DNA from: Arcicella aurantiaca
GTDB lineage: Bacteria; Bacteroidota; Bacteroidia; Cytophagales; Spirosomataceae
DNA length: 59,389 nucleotides
NCBI RefSeq assembly: GCF_003148625.1
Contig: NZ_QGGO01000034.1
Location: 1-59,389, forward strand
Direction of reading: 5' to 3'
Below, piece after piece: positions 52,701 through 59,389 of the stretch (within the stretch, counting starts at the first letter, position 1; each line of letters opens with the position of its first letter). Below the pieces are notes generated by a model. That model did no database searches, was not told where the DNA came from, and saw only the letters and a list, made by a program, of their open reading frames with translations. A program made the position numbers and the translations under genes.

Positions 52701-55214
52701 TTAATATTTTAAGACTCCCGGATTGATATTGGTTGGGCAACCTACATTGGTATTGACGGTATTTGAGTTTGTATTACCTGTTGTACCACCACCATTTACA
52801 GAAGCTGTATTATTGTAATTTCCTGATAATACAGGATTTACGACCAACGTTATCACACTATTTGCACCTACTGCAATGGCATTGTTCGTAATACAAGTTA
52901 CGGTTTGTCCAACTGCTGAACATGACCAACCACTACCATTACCAGACACAAAATTCAAACCTGTTGGTAGCACGTCAGATACCACAATTTGCCCATTTGT
53001 ATTACTTGTTCCAGTATTTGATACTGTCAATGTATAATTATAATTTACACCTACTGTTGCTGTTGTTGGCCCTGCCTTTACCATTGCTAAATTGGGCGTT
53101 GGGGCTGGATTAATTTGTGTAGTCACACTGTTTGAAGTTGAAGAAGTTTTATCTCCACCACCTGTAACTGACGCCACATTGACATAAGTACCTGTTTGGG
53201 TAGGTGTTACTATCAAATTAATGGTTGATGTTCCATTGACAATAATCGCAGTTGTACTTGTACAAGTAACGGTTTGACCTACTCCAGAACATGACCAGCC
53301 TGTTCCTGAGCCACTCACAAAAGTTAATCCAGCAGGGAGAGCATCAGTTACAGTAATAGTTCCTGTGGTTGCTACTGTTCCTGTATTATTTATGGTTAAG
53401 GTATAGTTGTAATTTGTGCCAACTGTTCCTGTTACTGGACCCGATTTTGAAATCACCAAATTGGGTGTTGGTGCTTCATTAATAGTAGTATTTACATCAT
53501 TGGAAATTGACGGGGTCGAATCGCCACCACCTACTACTGAAGCATTATTTACCACAGCTCCTGAACTCAAAGGATTGACCGTTAATACAATAGAACTACT
53601 ACCATTTACCAAAATGGGATTATTGGTAGTACAAGTCATATTTTGACCAACTGCTGAACATACCCAGCCCGAACCTGTTGCACTTACAAAAGAAAGCCCC
53701 GCTGGAATAGCATCTGTTACACTTACAAGCCCATTAGTGGGGGCTGTTCCTGTGTTATTAACCGTTAATGTATAGGTAAAATTTGTTCCTACGGTTGCGG
53801 TACTTGGTCCAGTTTTTATCAAGGTTAAATTGGGCATTGGAGCCGCATTGATGACTGTTGTCACTAAGTTAGATGTGGATGAGGTATTATCTCCACCCCC
53901 TACAACGTTAGCAGTATTATTAACTGTTCCAGTTGCTGTTGGATTGACGGTTAAGGTAATATTACTTCCTCCATTGACAGAAATCACATTATTGGTAATA
54001 CAAGTAACTGTTTGTCCTGATGCCGAACAAGTCCAGCCTGTTCCTGTACCAGACACAAATGTTAATCCTGTTGGGATAATATCAGTAACAGTAACTAAAC
54101 CTCCATTAGTCGCTGCTGTTCCTGTGTTATTAACGATGAGTGAATAGTCAAAATTTACGCCAACCGTTCCAGTCGCTGGACCCGACTTTGAAATTACTAA
54201 ATTAGGAGTAGCTGGATTACTGACCACTGTATTTACCGAGTTTGATGTACTTGGAGTATTATCTCCACCTCCTGAAACTGAAGCTGTATTATTGAAGCTA
54301 CCTGTTTGAGTTGGGGTAACTGTCAAATTGATTATTGATGCCGAACTTGCTGGTAATATTGAACTACTGGTGGTACAAGTTACGGTTTGACCATTAGCCG
54401 CACAAGACCAGCCATTGCCAGAGCCTGAAACAAATGTAAGTCCAGAAGGAAGTACATCTGTTACCGTGACAACTCCAGAGGTTGGAGCAACCCCGTTGTT
54501 ACTTACACTTAAAGTATAGTTATAATTTGACCCGACTGTACCAGTAGTTGGTCCAGCTTTTGATACTACTAATGCTGGCAAACACACGATATAACCCGTA
54601 CCTGTCGTTACACTCACACATGAACCACTTACGCCACTAATATTATTGTTGACAGCCAATCCATTCACAGTTCCATTTCCGTCATAACTTACTCCGTAAA
54701 TATTATAAACGCCATTGCCATAACCTGTAAATGTTGGAACGTTATCAATAGCTAAAATTTGCCCTTTACCATCTGTTAGTACATATTTATTTACTTGACC
54801 AGCTATTGAAGTTTGACCACTCACCGAAGCCGACAGTATTCCACTTGCATTATTACAATCACATACATTTAGAGGAATAGATGTTGTTTTGTAACAAAAT
54901 CCAACAGAATTTACATTTCCTCCAACTGCCAAATTGGGATTTGTAGAAGCATCATAAGTGATTCCATAAGCCAAATAACTACCAGCAGTTACATTGTTTA
55001 AAGTTGTATTATTGGCTGCTGAGACATATTGAATTACTCCCGTAGCATTAGTCAATACTAATTGACTGGTAATATTAGAGCCTGTTGACTGTCCAGAAAG
55101 AACTAAAGTAACATTGCCTGCTTTAAAATTACAAGTACCCGTTTGTGCATTTAAAGATTTGGTAGGGATGAAAAACAAAACCATTACCAAAAATAAGATG
55201 AGTGATTTAGCCAT
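52701..55214 (-). CDS. Surface protein with five tandem DUF11 repeats
   Basis: I use the ATG at 55214 (837 residues), which starts the signal peptide (LILFLVMVLFFIPTKSLNAQ); an ATG at 55262 adds an unlikely leader. Residues about 25-210 hold two CDCNN-type segments shared with the neighbouring 380-residue protein. Five DUF11 Ig-like repeats follow, each about 122 residues. Each repeat has GPxTxTVGxNxNYTLxVxN, VTDxLPxGLxFVSG, W(S/V/T)CSAxGQ and a GGGD box. The two Cys per repeat could form a disulfide. The end is short (GCPTNINPGVLKY), a pattern also seen in the 317-residue protein. It is probably an extended stalk or adhesin. Confidence 0.88.
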   Translation of the reverse strand: MAKSLILFLVMVLFFIPTKSLNAQTGTCNFKAGNVTLVLSGQSTGSNITSQLVLTNATGVIQYVSAANNTTLNNVTAGSYLAYGITYDASTNPNLAVGGNVNSVGFCYKTTSIPLNVCDCNNASGILSASVSGQTSIAGQVNKYVLTDGKGQILAIDNVPTFTGYGNGVYNIYGVSYDGNGTVNGLAVNNNISGVSGSCVSVTTGTGYIVCLPALVVSKAGPTTGTVGSNYNYTLSVSNNGVAPTSGVVTVTDVLPSGLTFVSGSGNGWSCAANGQTVTCTTSSSILPASSASIINLTVTPTQTGSFNNTASVSGGGDNTPSTSNSVNTVVSNPATPNLVISKSGPATGTVGVNFDYSLIVNNTGTAATNGGLVTVTDIIPTGLTFVSGTGTGWTCSASGQTVTCITNNVISVNGGSNITLTVNPTATGTVNNTANVVGGGDNTSSTSNLVTTVINAAPMPNLTLIKTGPSTATVGTNFTYTLTVNNTGTAPTNGLVSVTDAIPAGLSFVSATGSGWVCSAVGQNMTCTTNNPILVNGSSSIVLTVNPLSSGAVVNNASVVGGGDSTPSISNDVNTTINEAPTPNLVISKSGPVTGTVGTNYNYTLTINNTGTVATTGTITVTDALPAGLTFVSGSGTGWSCSGVGQTVTCTSTTAIIVNGTSTINLIVTPTQTGTYVNVASVTGGGDKTSSTSNSVTTQINPAPTPNLAMVKAGPTTATVGVNYNYTLTVSNTGTSNTNGQIVVSDVLPTGLNFVSGNGSGWSCSAVGQTVTCITNNAIAVGANSVITLVVNPVLSGNYNNTASVNGGGTTGNTNSNTVNTNVGCPTNINPGVLKY
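52740..54570 (-). repeat. Five tandem coding repeats of about 367-372 bases
   Basis: The repeats encode the DUF11 domains. Boundaries (the AAATTGGG-like codons for the N-L start) fall near 53090, 53458, 53826, 54198 and 54568. DNA similarity between units is high but not perfect, suggesting duplication followed by drift. Such tracts can recombine and change stalk length. Confidence 0.75.
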
Positions 55215-55289
55215 ACGTGGAACAATATCTTGCCCGTATGCTAAGGTATATATATGATTCATATCTTTTTTATTTATGACATTAAATAA

Positions 55290-56243
55290 TTACAAACGGG
55301 TTAAAGAACCTGCATTAATTGTACATCCAGTAGTTGTACTCACGGTATTGGAGTTCATTGAGGTAGTATCGCCACCACCAACAATACTTCCAAGGGTATT
55401 GAATGTACCATTAACGGTTGGGGTTACGGTAAAAGTCACCGTATTTGAAGCTGATGGAGCTATTACATTTGAACTTGTACACGTCACATTTTGTCCAGTA
55501 GCACTACAAACCCAACCCGTTCCTGTGCCGCTTACAAAACTAAGCCCTGCTGGAAGAGTGCTTGTTAGTGTAATGGGTGTACCAGTTGTACTTATTGCTC
55601 CGTCGTTCGATACTGTATATACGTAATTAAAATTAGTGCCAACTACGGCAGTTGATGGTGCTGAAAGAGCAATGGTTATATCTGGATTACCAACAGCACA
55701 TGGAGCAGAAGTTCCATAATTAGTAGTATATTGGTTACCGGGGCCAGCTCCAACGATGGAGATATTATTGCCTGCGTTTAGACCGACAGGAGTGGGTGTC
55801 GTTCCGTTGACAAATAAGTCTAAATTACCCAAACATGAACCAGCTATTTCAAAAGTAAATAAATCAATTTCTGTATTGACTGCAATATCGAATTGGGGAG
55901 TATTATTCAATTTAAAAAAGATATAGTCTTTTGATGAATTAACAGAGGGGGCATTGGTACGATTAAACCCAAATGAAGGAGCAGTAGTAACACCGCTTCC
56001 CCCAGAAAGAATCATATTGGTTAAGTTTTGAATTGTACCAGACCCCGTTGGAATTAATACGGTAAACTGAAAAGAGTTAGATATTTGAGCCGCAGAACCT
56101 GAATAGGCTGTTGCTGATTTCATTGAGGCTTTATAAGAGCCATTGGTTAATTTTTGAATTCGGTAGGTTACTTGAGCAAAACTTCCTTGACTTAAAAGAA
56201 GTAATGCACAGAATAATCCAAAAATGATTGGTAGCTTTTTCAT
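55290..56243 (-). CDS. Secreted protein with cohesin-like N-domain and one DUF11 domain
   Basis: The 317-residue protein has a signal peptide (PIIFGLFCALLLLSQGSFAQ). Residues about 25-190 form a beta-rich domain with DYIFFKLNN, NTEIDLFTFEIAG and the closing GAGPGNQYTTNYG. The same layout is found in the next protein, and its features recall cohesin-type modules. Residues about 200-305 are a DUF11 domain (FNYVYTVSNDG, LPAGLSFVSG, GGGD). The C-terminus is GCTINAGSLTRL. It is probably a surface component. The cohesin comparison is by general pattern only. Confidence 0.8.
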   Translation of the reverse strand: MKKLPIIFGLFCALLLLSQGSFAQVTYRIQKLTNGSYKASMKSATAYSGSAAQISNSFQFTVLIPTGSGTIQNLTNMILSGGSGVTTAPSFGFNRTNAPSVNSSKDYIFFKLNNTPQFDIAVNTEIDLFTFEIAGSCLGNLDLFVNGTTPTPVGLNAGNNISIVGAGPGNQYTTNYGTSAPCAVGNPDITIALSAPSTAVVGTNFNYVYTVSNDGAISTTGTPITLTSTLPAGLSFVSGTGTGWVCSATGQNVTCTSSNVIAPSASNTVTFTVTPTVNGTFNTLGSIVGGGDTTSMNSNTVSTTTGCTINAGSLTRL

Positions 56244-56283
56244 TGGGAATGCTTTTAAAATGTTAATATACTTTGGGTTTTGA

Positions 56284-57123
56284 CTATTGAATTATCATTA
56301 GTTTCTGTGTATTTGTCCCATACTTATCATCTCGCTGCAACTTAAAGAAATAAGCCCCCGATTTTAAAGATGATACTTCTATCTCCTGAGATTGTTCTCC
56401 ATAACTGGAATTAACAGACTTTCGTATTTTTTCTAAACCTGTATTGTCAAAAATAAGAATGTCTAATTTTTTGATTGCTTCGGCATCATCCAATTGATTA
56501 TTCCAAGTAATTATGACTTTATTAGAAGCAGGATTTGGATATAAGTTCTTTATTTGAAGATAAGTCTTTACTGCATTTTCAGATGACATTGGTAGTGGTT
56601 CAACATTACTTAAATAGGCATTTCCGGGGCCATGCCCTAAAATACTTATGTAATTTTTAAGATTGTATTGAGTTTTATTAGTGGATAAAGCCATAATGTC
56701 TTGGTCATTATTTATCAAACTGACCTTAGCTTTTACATCGCCAATATTCTTGAAAGAAAATAGGCTTATTTCTTCTCCCTTTTTATATTTGAATTGGCTG
56801 TGTGCCATTGTCTGCATACCAAATGAAATATAAGTATAATCTGGAGCTAAAGCGGGTTTTGTAAGATTGGCATTATTAACCCAATTGGTTTCTGGTTGAA
56901 GTGACATTATTTCTCGGATAAGAAAATTTGTTGCTCCTTCTACTTTTAGGGTTACTTGAGCAGTACCTGTTATATTTTGATTTCCTTCATAAGTTTCTTC
57001 TGAAACCATGCTTACGATATATGTTTGACGGTCTTCTTGGCGAGTGAGTTTGAATTTCACTTGTGCATAAGTTAAAACAGTACATAAACAGAAAACAATG
57101 AAAGCTGAAAATGTTTTTTTCAT
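56284..57123 (-). CDS. Secreted protein with cohesin-like domain and T9SS sorting tail
   Basis: I start at the ATG at 57123 (279 residues), where the signal peptide begins (MKKTFSAFIVFCLCTVLTYAQ); an ATG at 57222 adds 33 unlike residues. The N-terminal domain (about 22-180) parallels that of the 317-residue neighbour (YTYISFGMQT, KGEEISLFSFKNI, GHGPGNAYLSN). The last 80 residues are a type A T9SS C-terminal domain: NLYPNPASNKVIITW, KLDILIFDNTG, LKSGAYFFKLQRD and the final KLMIIQ. It should be exported by Sec, then by T9SS to the cell surface. Confidence 0.87.
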   Translation of the reverse strand: MKKTFSAFIVFCLCTVLTYAQVKFKLTRQEDRQTYIVSMVSEETYEGNQNITGTAQVTLKVEGATNFLIREIMSLQPETNWVNNANLTKPALAPDYTYISFGMQTMAHSQFKYKKGEEISLFSFKNIGDVKAKVSLINNDQDIMALSTNKTQYNLKNYISILGHGPGNAYLSNVEPLPMSSENAVKTYLQIKNLYPNPASNKVIITWNNQLDDAEAIKKLDILIFDNTGLEKIRKSVNSSYGEQSQEIEVSSLKSGAYFFKLQRDDKYGTNTQKLMIIQ

Positions 57124-57193
57124 GGGACTTACTTGTTTGGTATTAAGTTTTAGGAACACTTCGTCCTGATTTAGGAAGAAGTGTTCGCATAAT

Positions 57194-58885
57194 TTATGGG
57201 ATTTGCTGGGTAATAATTGCATTGGGAAGTTGTACGGAATTTCCTAAGAAATAGTACAAAACATTAAAAAACACAAGGTCGGTATCACTATCAGGGCCTT
57301 GATAGATGGTATTTCCATCCATGTTGAAGTCCGTTTTTAGATAATTGATACGTATAAAATTGGCATCTCCTGCGGTATTACCAGAGGCAAAGTAGATATT
57401 ACTAAACACATAGTCAATATCACTACCCGGCCCTTGAAAAATAACATTACCATCACCCGAAGCATTGCCAGCCCACATTGTTTTTATGCCTGTACTTGCT
57501 CCACTTGTGAAAGTATATTGAGCATAAGGGCTTGATACATTGTAATTTGTGGTTGAATTAGTCGTAAAATTTACCACGATTGGGGTACTGTTAATGGTAA
57601 CGGGTGTACCTGTCATAACTCCTAAGTGATTACGATGACGAACTGCTACATAATAATTACCTCCCGCCAAACCGCTAAATGTTACTGCTGAAAGACCATC
57701 AGTATCTACAATATCTCCATCTCGTTGAATCAATGCTGCTCTACGTGCCAATACTGTTGATGGATTTGAAGAGCTATGCAGTTCTAACATTATCCAATCT
57801 ACAATGGCATTATTCCCTGTAATATTCAATACTGATGCTGAAATACTTTCTGTACCAGCATAAGTAAAGTCTGATAAACTGCTATAAGGTTGTGTGAACG
57901 GAATCAGAGATTGTACTCTTAGAGCATCATTCATTAATCCCGTATTCGGGTTAAATGGACCTTGTAAAAATACTTTTGCCGATACCAAGCCTACTGAACC
58001 ACCCACAATTGTATTTACTGTATTAGAGTTTTTAGCAGTTGTACTTGGGTCGCCACCACCTGTTACCGTTGCGGTATTACTATATGTACCTGATAATGTT
58101 GGCGTTACAGTTAAAGTAATACTTGAATTACCTCCTGCAACAATTGGTGTTGTATTGGTACAAGTAACCAATTGAGCAATAGCACTACAAGACCAACCCG
58201 TGCCACTACCTGTCAAGAATGATATACCCGTTGGTAAGTTATCTTGAACAATGATACCACCTGTTGTTGCTAAATCTCCAATATTATTCACTGTTAAAGT
58301 GTAAGCAAAATTAGTATTGACAGTTACCGTTGTAGGAGCAGACTTACTGATGGTCAAATTGACACTCGGTTTATTACAGGCTGAAAGTGTAACTACAATT
58401 ACACTTTCACTGCTAAAACACATGGTGGTAGTGTCGTAATATGCTACAAAGAATGTTCCCGCACCAGATGCTGTAACGGCATTGCCATTTATTCTATTAG
58501 ATGCTGATACAGGTGATGCTGAGTGATAACTAACGACCATTCCTGAGGGTTTTGCCGTAGAATCTACTAAAGTTCTCAAATCAACATTTGCGACAGGGCA
58601 AGTATTTGTTGCTACTCGTATTAATGAAGCATCACTATAACAAGAACCAAATTTATATACACCATAGTATAATCCTGAAGTTACAGCATTGGGAGTTGTA
58701 ACAACATTTTGAGGCGTTATTGGTAAACCACTATGCCACTCAAATAATGCCCCAACAGGTATTGATTCTGTGGGTTGATGAGTAGTGAGGTCGGTGGTGG
58801 GTGTTTGGGCTTGAGCATATATTATGCCCAAACACCACACAACCAAGCCAATTACCCAACTTATTTTATTTCTATTGTAATTCAT
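57194..58885 (-). CDS. Surface protein with DUF11 domain and dockerin-like C-terminus
   Basis: The 563-residue protein has a signal peptide (VIGLVVWCLGIIYAQAQ). Residues about 30-170 are an Ig-like region, 175-295 one DUF11 domain, and 300-563 a C-terminal module found widely in Bacteroidota surface proteins (FLQGPFNPNTGLMNDALR, LIQRDGDIVDTDGL, VRHRNHLGVMT). That module ends with two related acidic segments (NASGDGNVIFQGPGSD and DFNMDGNTIYQGPDSD) that look like calcium-binding DxNxDG loops of a dockerin-type duplication. No classical T9SS tail follows. It may bind partners or polysaccharide at the surface. Confidence 0.82.
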   Translation of the reverse strand: MNYNRNKISWVIGLVVWCLGIIYAQAQTPTTDLTTHQPTESIPVGALFEWHSGLPITPQNVVTTPNAVTSGLYYGVYKFGSCYSDASLIRVATNTCPVANVDLRTLVDSTAKPSGMVVSYHSASPVSASNRINGNAVTASGAGTFFVAYYDTTTMCFSSESVIVVTLSACNKPSVNLTISKSAPTTVTVNTNFAYTLTVNNIGDLATTGGIIVQDNLPTGISFLTGSGTGWSCSAIAQLVTCTNTTPIVAGGNSSITLTVTPTLSGTYSNTATVTGGGDPSTTAKNSNTVNTIVGGSVGLVSAKVFLQGPFNPNTGLMNDALRVQSLIPFTQPYSSLSDFTYAGTESISASVLNITGNNAIVDWIMLELHSSSNPSTVLARRAALIQRDGDIVDTDGLSAVTFSGLAGGNYYVAVRHRNHLGVMTGTPVTINSTPIVVNFTTNSTTNYNVSSPYAQYTFTSGASTGIKTMWAGNASGDGNVIFQGPGSDIDYVFSNIYFASGNTAGDANFIRINYLKTDFNMDGNTIYQGPDSDTDLVFFNVLYYFLGNSVQLPNAIITQQIP

Positions 58886-58912
58886 ATTGATAGAATTTTA
58901 ATGTTGAGTAAT

Positions 58913-59389
58913 TTATTTCAATTTAGGACCAACTTGTGTAGATGAACAATTATCTAAAGTCCATACATCTGTTATTACTTTCTTCTTTGCAATGATAGAA
59001 GATAAGTCGGCCGAACAAGTGGCTGTTGTACCTATCGTGAAATTCATTATACCTAAAGCCGTTCCATTGTACTTTATGGGAATGTACAAGGTTTGAATTC
59101 CTGTTGTTTCTGTTGATACAGACGTGATTCCATTTGCTAAACTCATACCCGAACCGTTTATCGTAATCGGAGTGAATGTGCCTGTTGTGGTTACATTAAC
59201 AGTTACTGCCAATATATTTTGGCTTGGCAATCCTGCTATTGGTGCTGGGATAATTTGAGTTTTATTACAATCTATCGTTCCTGCTGCTGCTGCTGATACA
59301 TTCACTTTATAGACCGCTACATTACACTTTGCAGGCGTACTACTATCACATACTTTCATACAGAAATAATAATTACCCGGAATTGTTGG
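58913..59389 (-). CDS. C-terminal end of a large surface protein, 5' end outside window
   Basis: The frame is open from base 59389 to the stop at 58913 (158 codons), beginning PTIPGNYYFCMKVCDS, a phrase typical of the end of an Ig-like repeat in Bacteroidota adhesins. An internal ATG at 59359 exists but the open frame before it shows that this is not the true start. The rest is beta-rich (VTVNVTTTGTFTPI) and ends CSSTQVGPKLK, with no T9SS tail. If the replicon is circular it could be the 3' end of the gene that starts at 3275. It is followed 27 bases later by the dockerin-like protein gene. Confidence 0.78.
   Translation of the reverse strand, partial: PTIPGNYYFCMKVCDSSTPAKCNVAVYKVNVSAAAAGTIDCNKTQIIPAPIAGLPSQNILAVTVNVTTTGTFTPITINGSGMSLANGITSVSTETTGIQTLYIPIKYNGTALGIMNFTIGTTATCSADLSSIIAKKKVITDVWTLDNCSSTQVGPKLK

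Noticed and set aside
52740-54570. Non-coding tandem repeat or recombination array
   Set aside because: The period of about 367-372 bases corresponds to whole DUF11 domains in one open frame.
1-59389. rRNA, tRNA, intact insertion sequence or integron
   Set aside because: I found no rRNA-like or cloverleaf sequence, no transposase or integrase reading frame, and no attC-like array.

Overview
The window looks like a low-GC Bacteroidota replicon, most likely from Cytophagales (a Spirosomataceae, Emticicia or Runella type of organism; this lineage call is inference). The signs are: TAnnTTTG-type -7 promoter elements, almost no Shine-Dalgarno sequences, two TonB receptors with carboxypeptidase-regulatory plugs, a type IX secretion (T9SS) tail, DUF11-rich surface proteins and LytTR/AraC regulators. 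A complete plasmid-type replication and partition module lies in the middle: parB-parA, seven iterons, a perfect DnaA box and a Rep_3 initiator (20.9-24.5 kb). I therefore read the window as a plasmid or secondary replicon. Both window ends lie inside minus-strand surface-protein coding sequence.

Layout. 1-3275: 5' part of a giant LamG/DUF11-type surface protein (minus). 4-11 kb: a TPR histidine kinase, an AraC regulator, a LytTR response regulator and a DUF4143 ATPase, separated by long intergenic stretches full of palindromic and MITE-like repeats. 11.4-20.6 kb: an aromatic/hydroaromatic acid module with an AAHS-type MFS transporter, a PobR-like AraC regulator, an Oar-like TonB receptor, a Zn-dependent dehydrogenase and a 3-dehydroshikimate dehydratase fused to an HPPD-like domain, whose expected product is protocatechuate. 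20.9-24.5 kb: replication and partition. 24.7-29 kb: a second TonB receptor and XRE, TetR and Crp/Fnr regulators.

29.4-49.5 kb holds the main find, a 21-gene biosynthetic cluster on the plus strand. It encodes a benzoate-CoA-ligase-like enzyme, three KAS III-family proteins (one without the catalytic Cys and His), an ACP, two small membrane proteins, a CrtI-like oxidoreductase, an AurF-type diiron oxygenase, an SCP2 protein, an MBL-fold hydrolase, a flavin monooxygenase, a ketoreductase, a ketosynthase plus chain-length-factor-like pair, a FabZ dehydratase, an MMPL exporter, a LolA-like protein, an outer-membrane barrel, a DUF2867 protein and a phosphopantetheinyl transferase. It resembles aryl polyene/flexirubin type II synthases but has no tyrosine ammonia-lyase or dialkylresorcinol genes that I can see, and it adds an AurF-like enzyme. 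I propose an aryl-primed polyene or polyketide lipid whose aromatic group may be N-oxygenated and which is exported to the outer membrane. The dehydroshikimate dehydratase on the same replicon could supply an aromatic starter.

49.6-59.4 kb: an outer-membrane protein, a thioredoxin-like protein and a run of minus-strand DUF11-repeat, cohesin-like and dockerin-like surface proteins, one with a T9SS sorting tail. I saw no rRNA, tRNA, CRISPR array or intact transposase.
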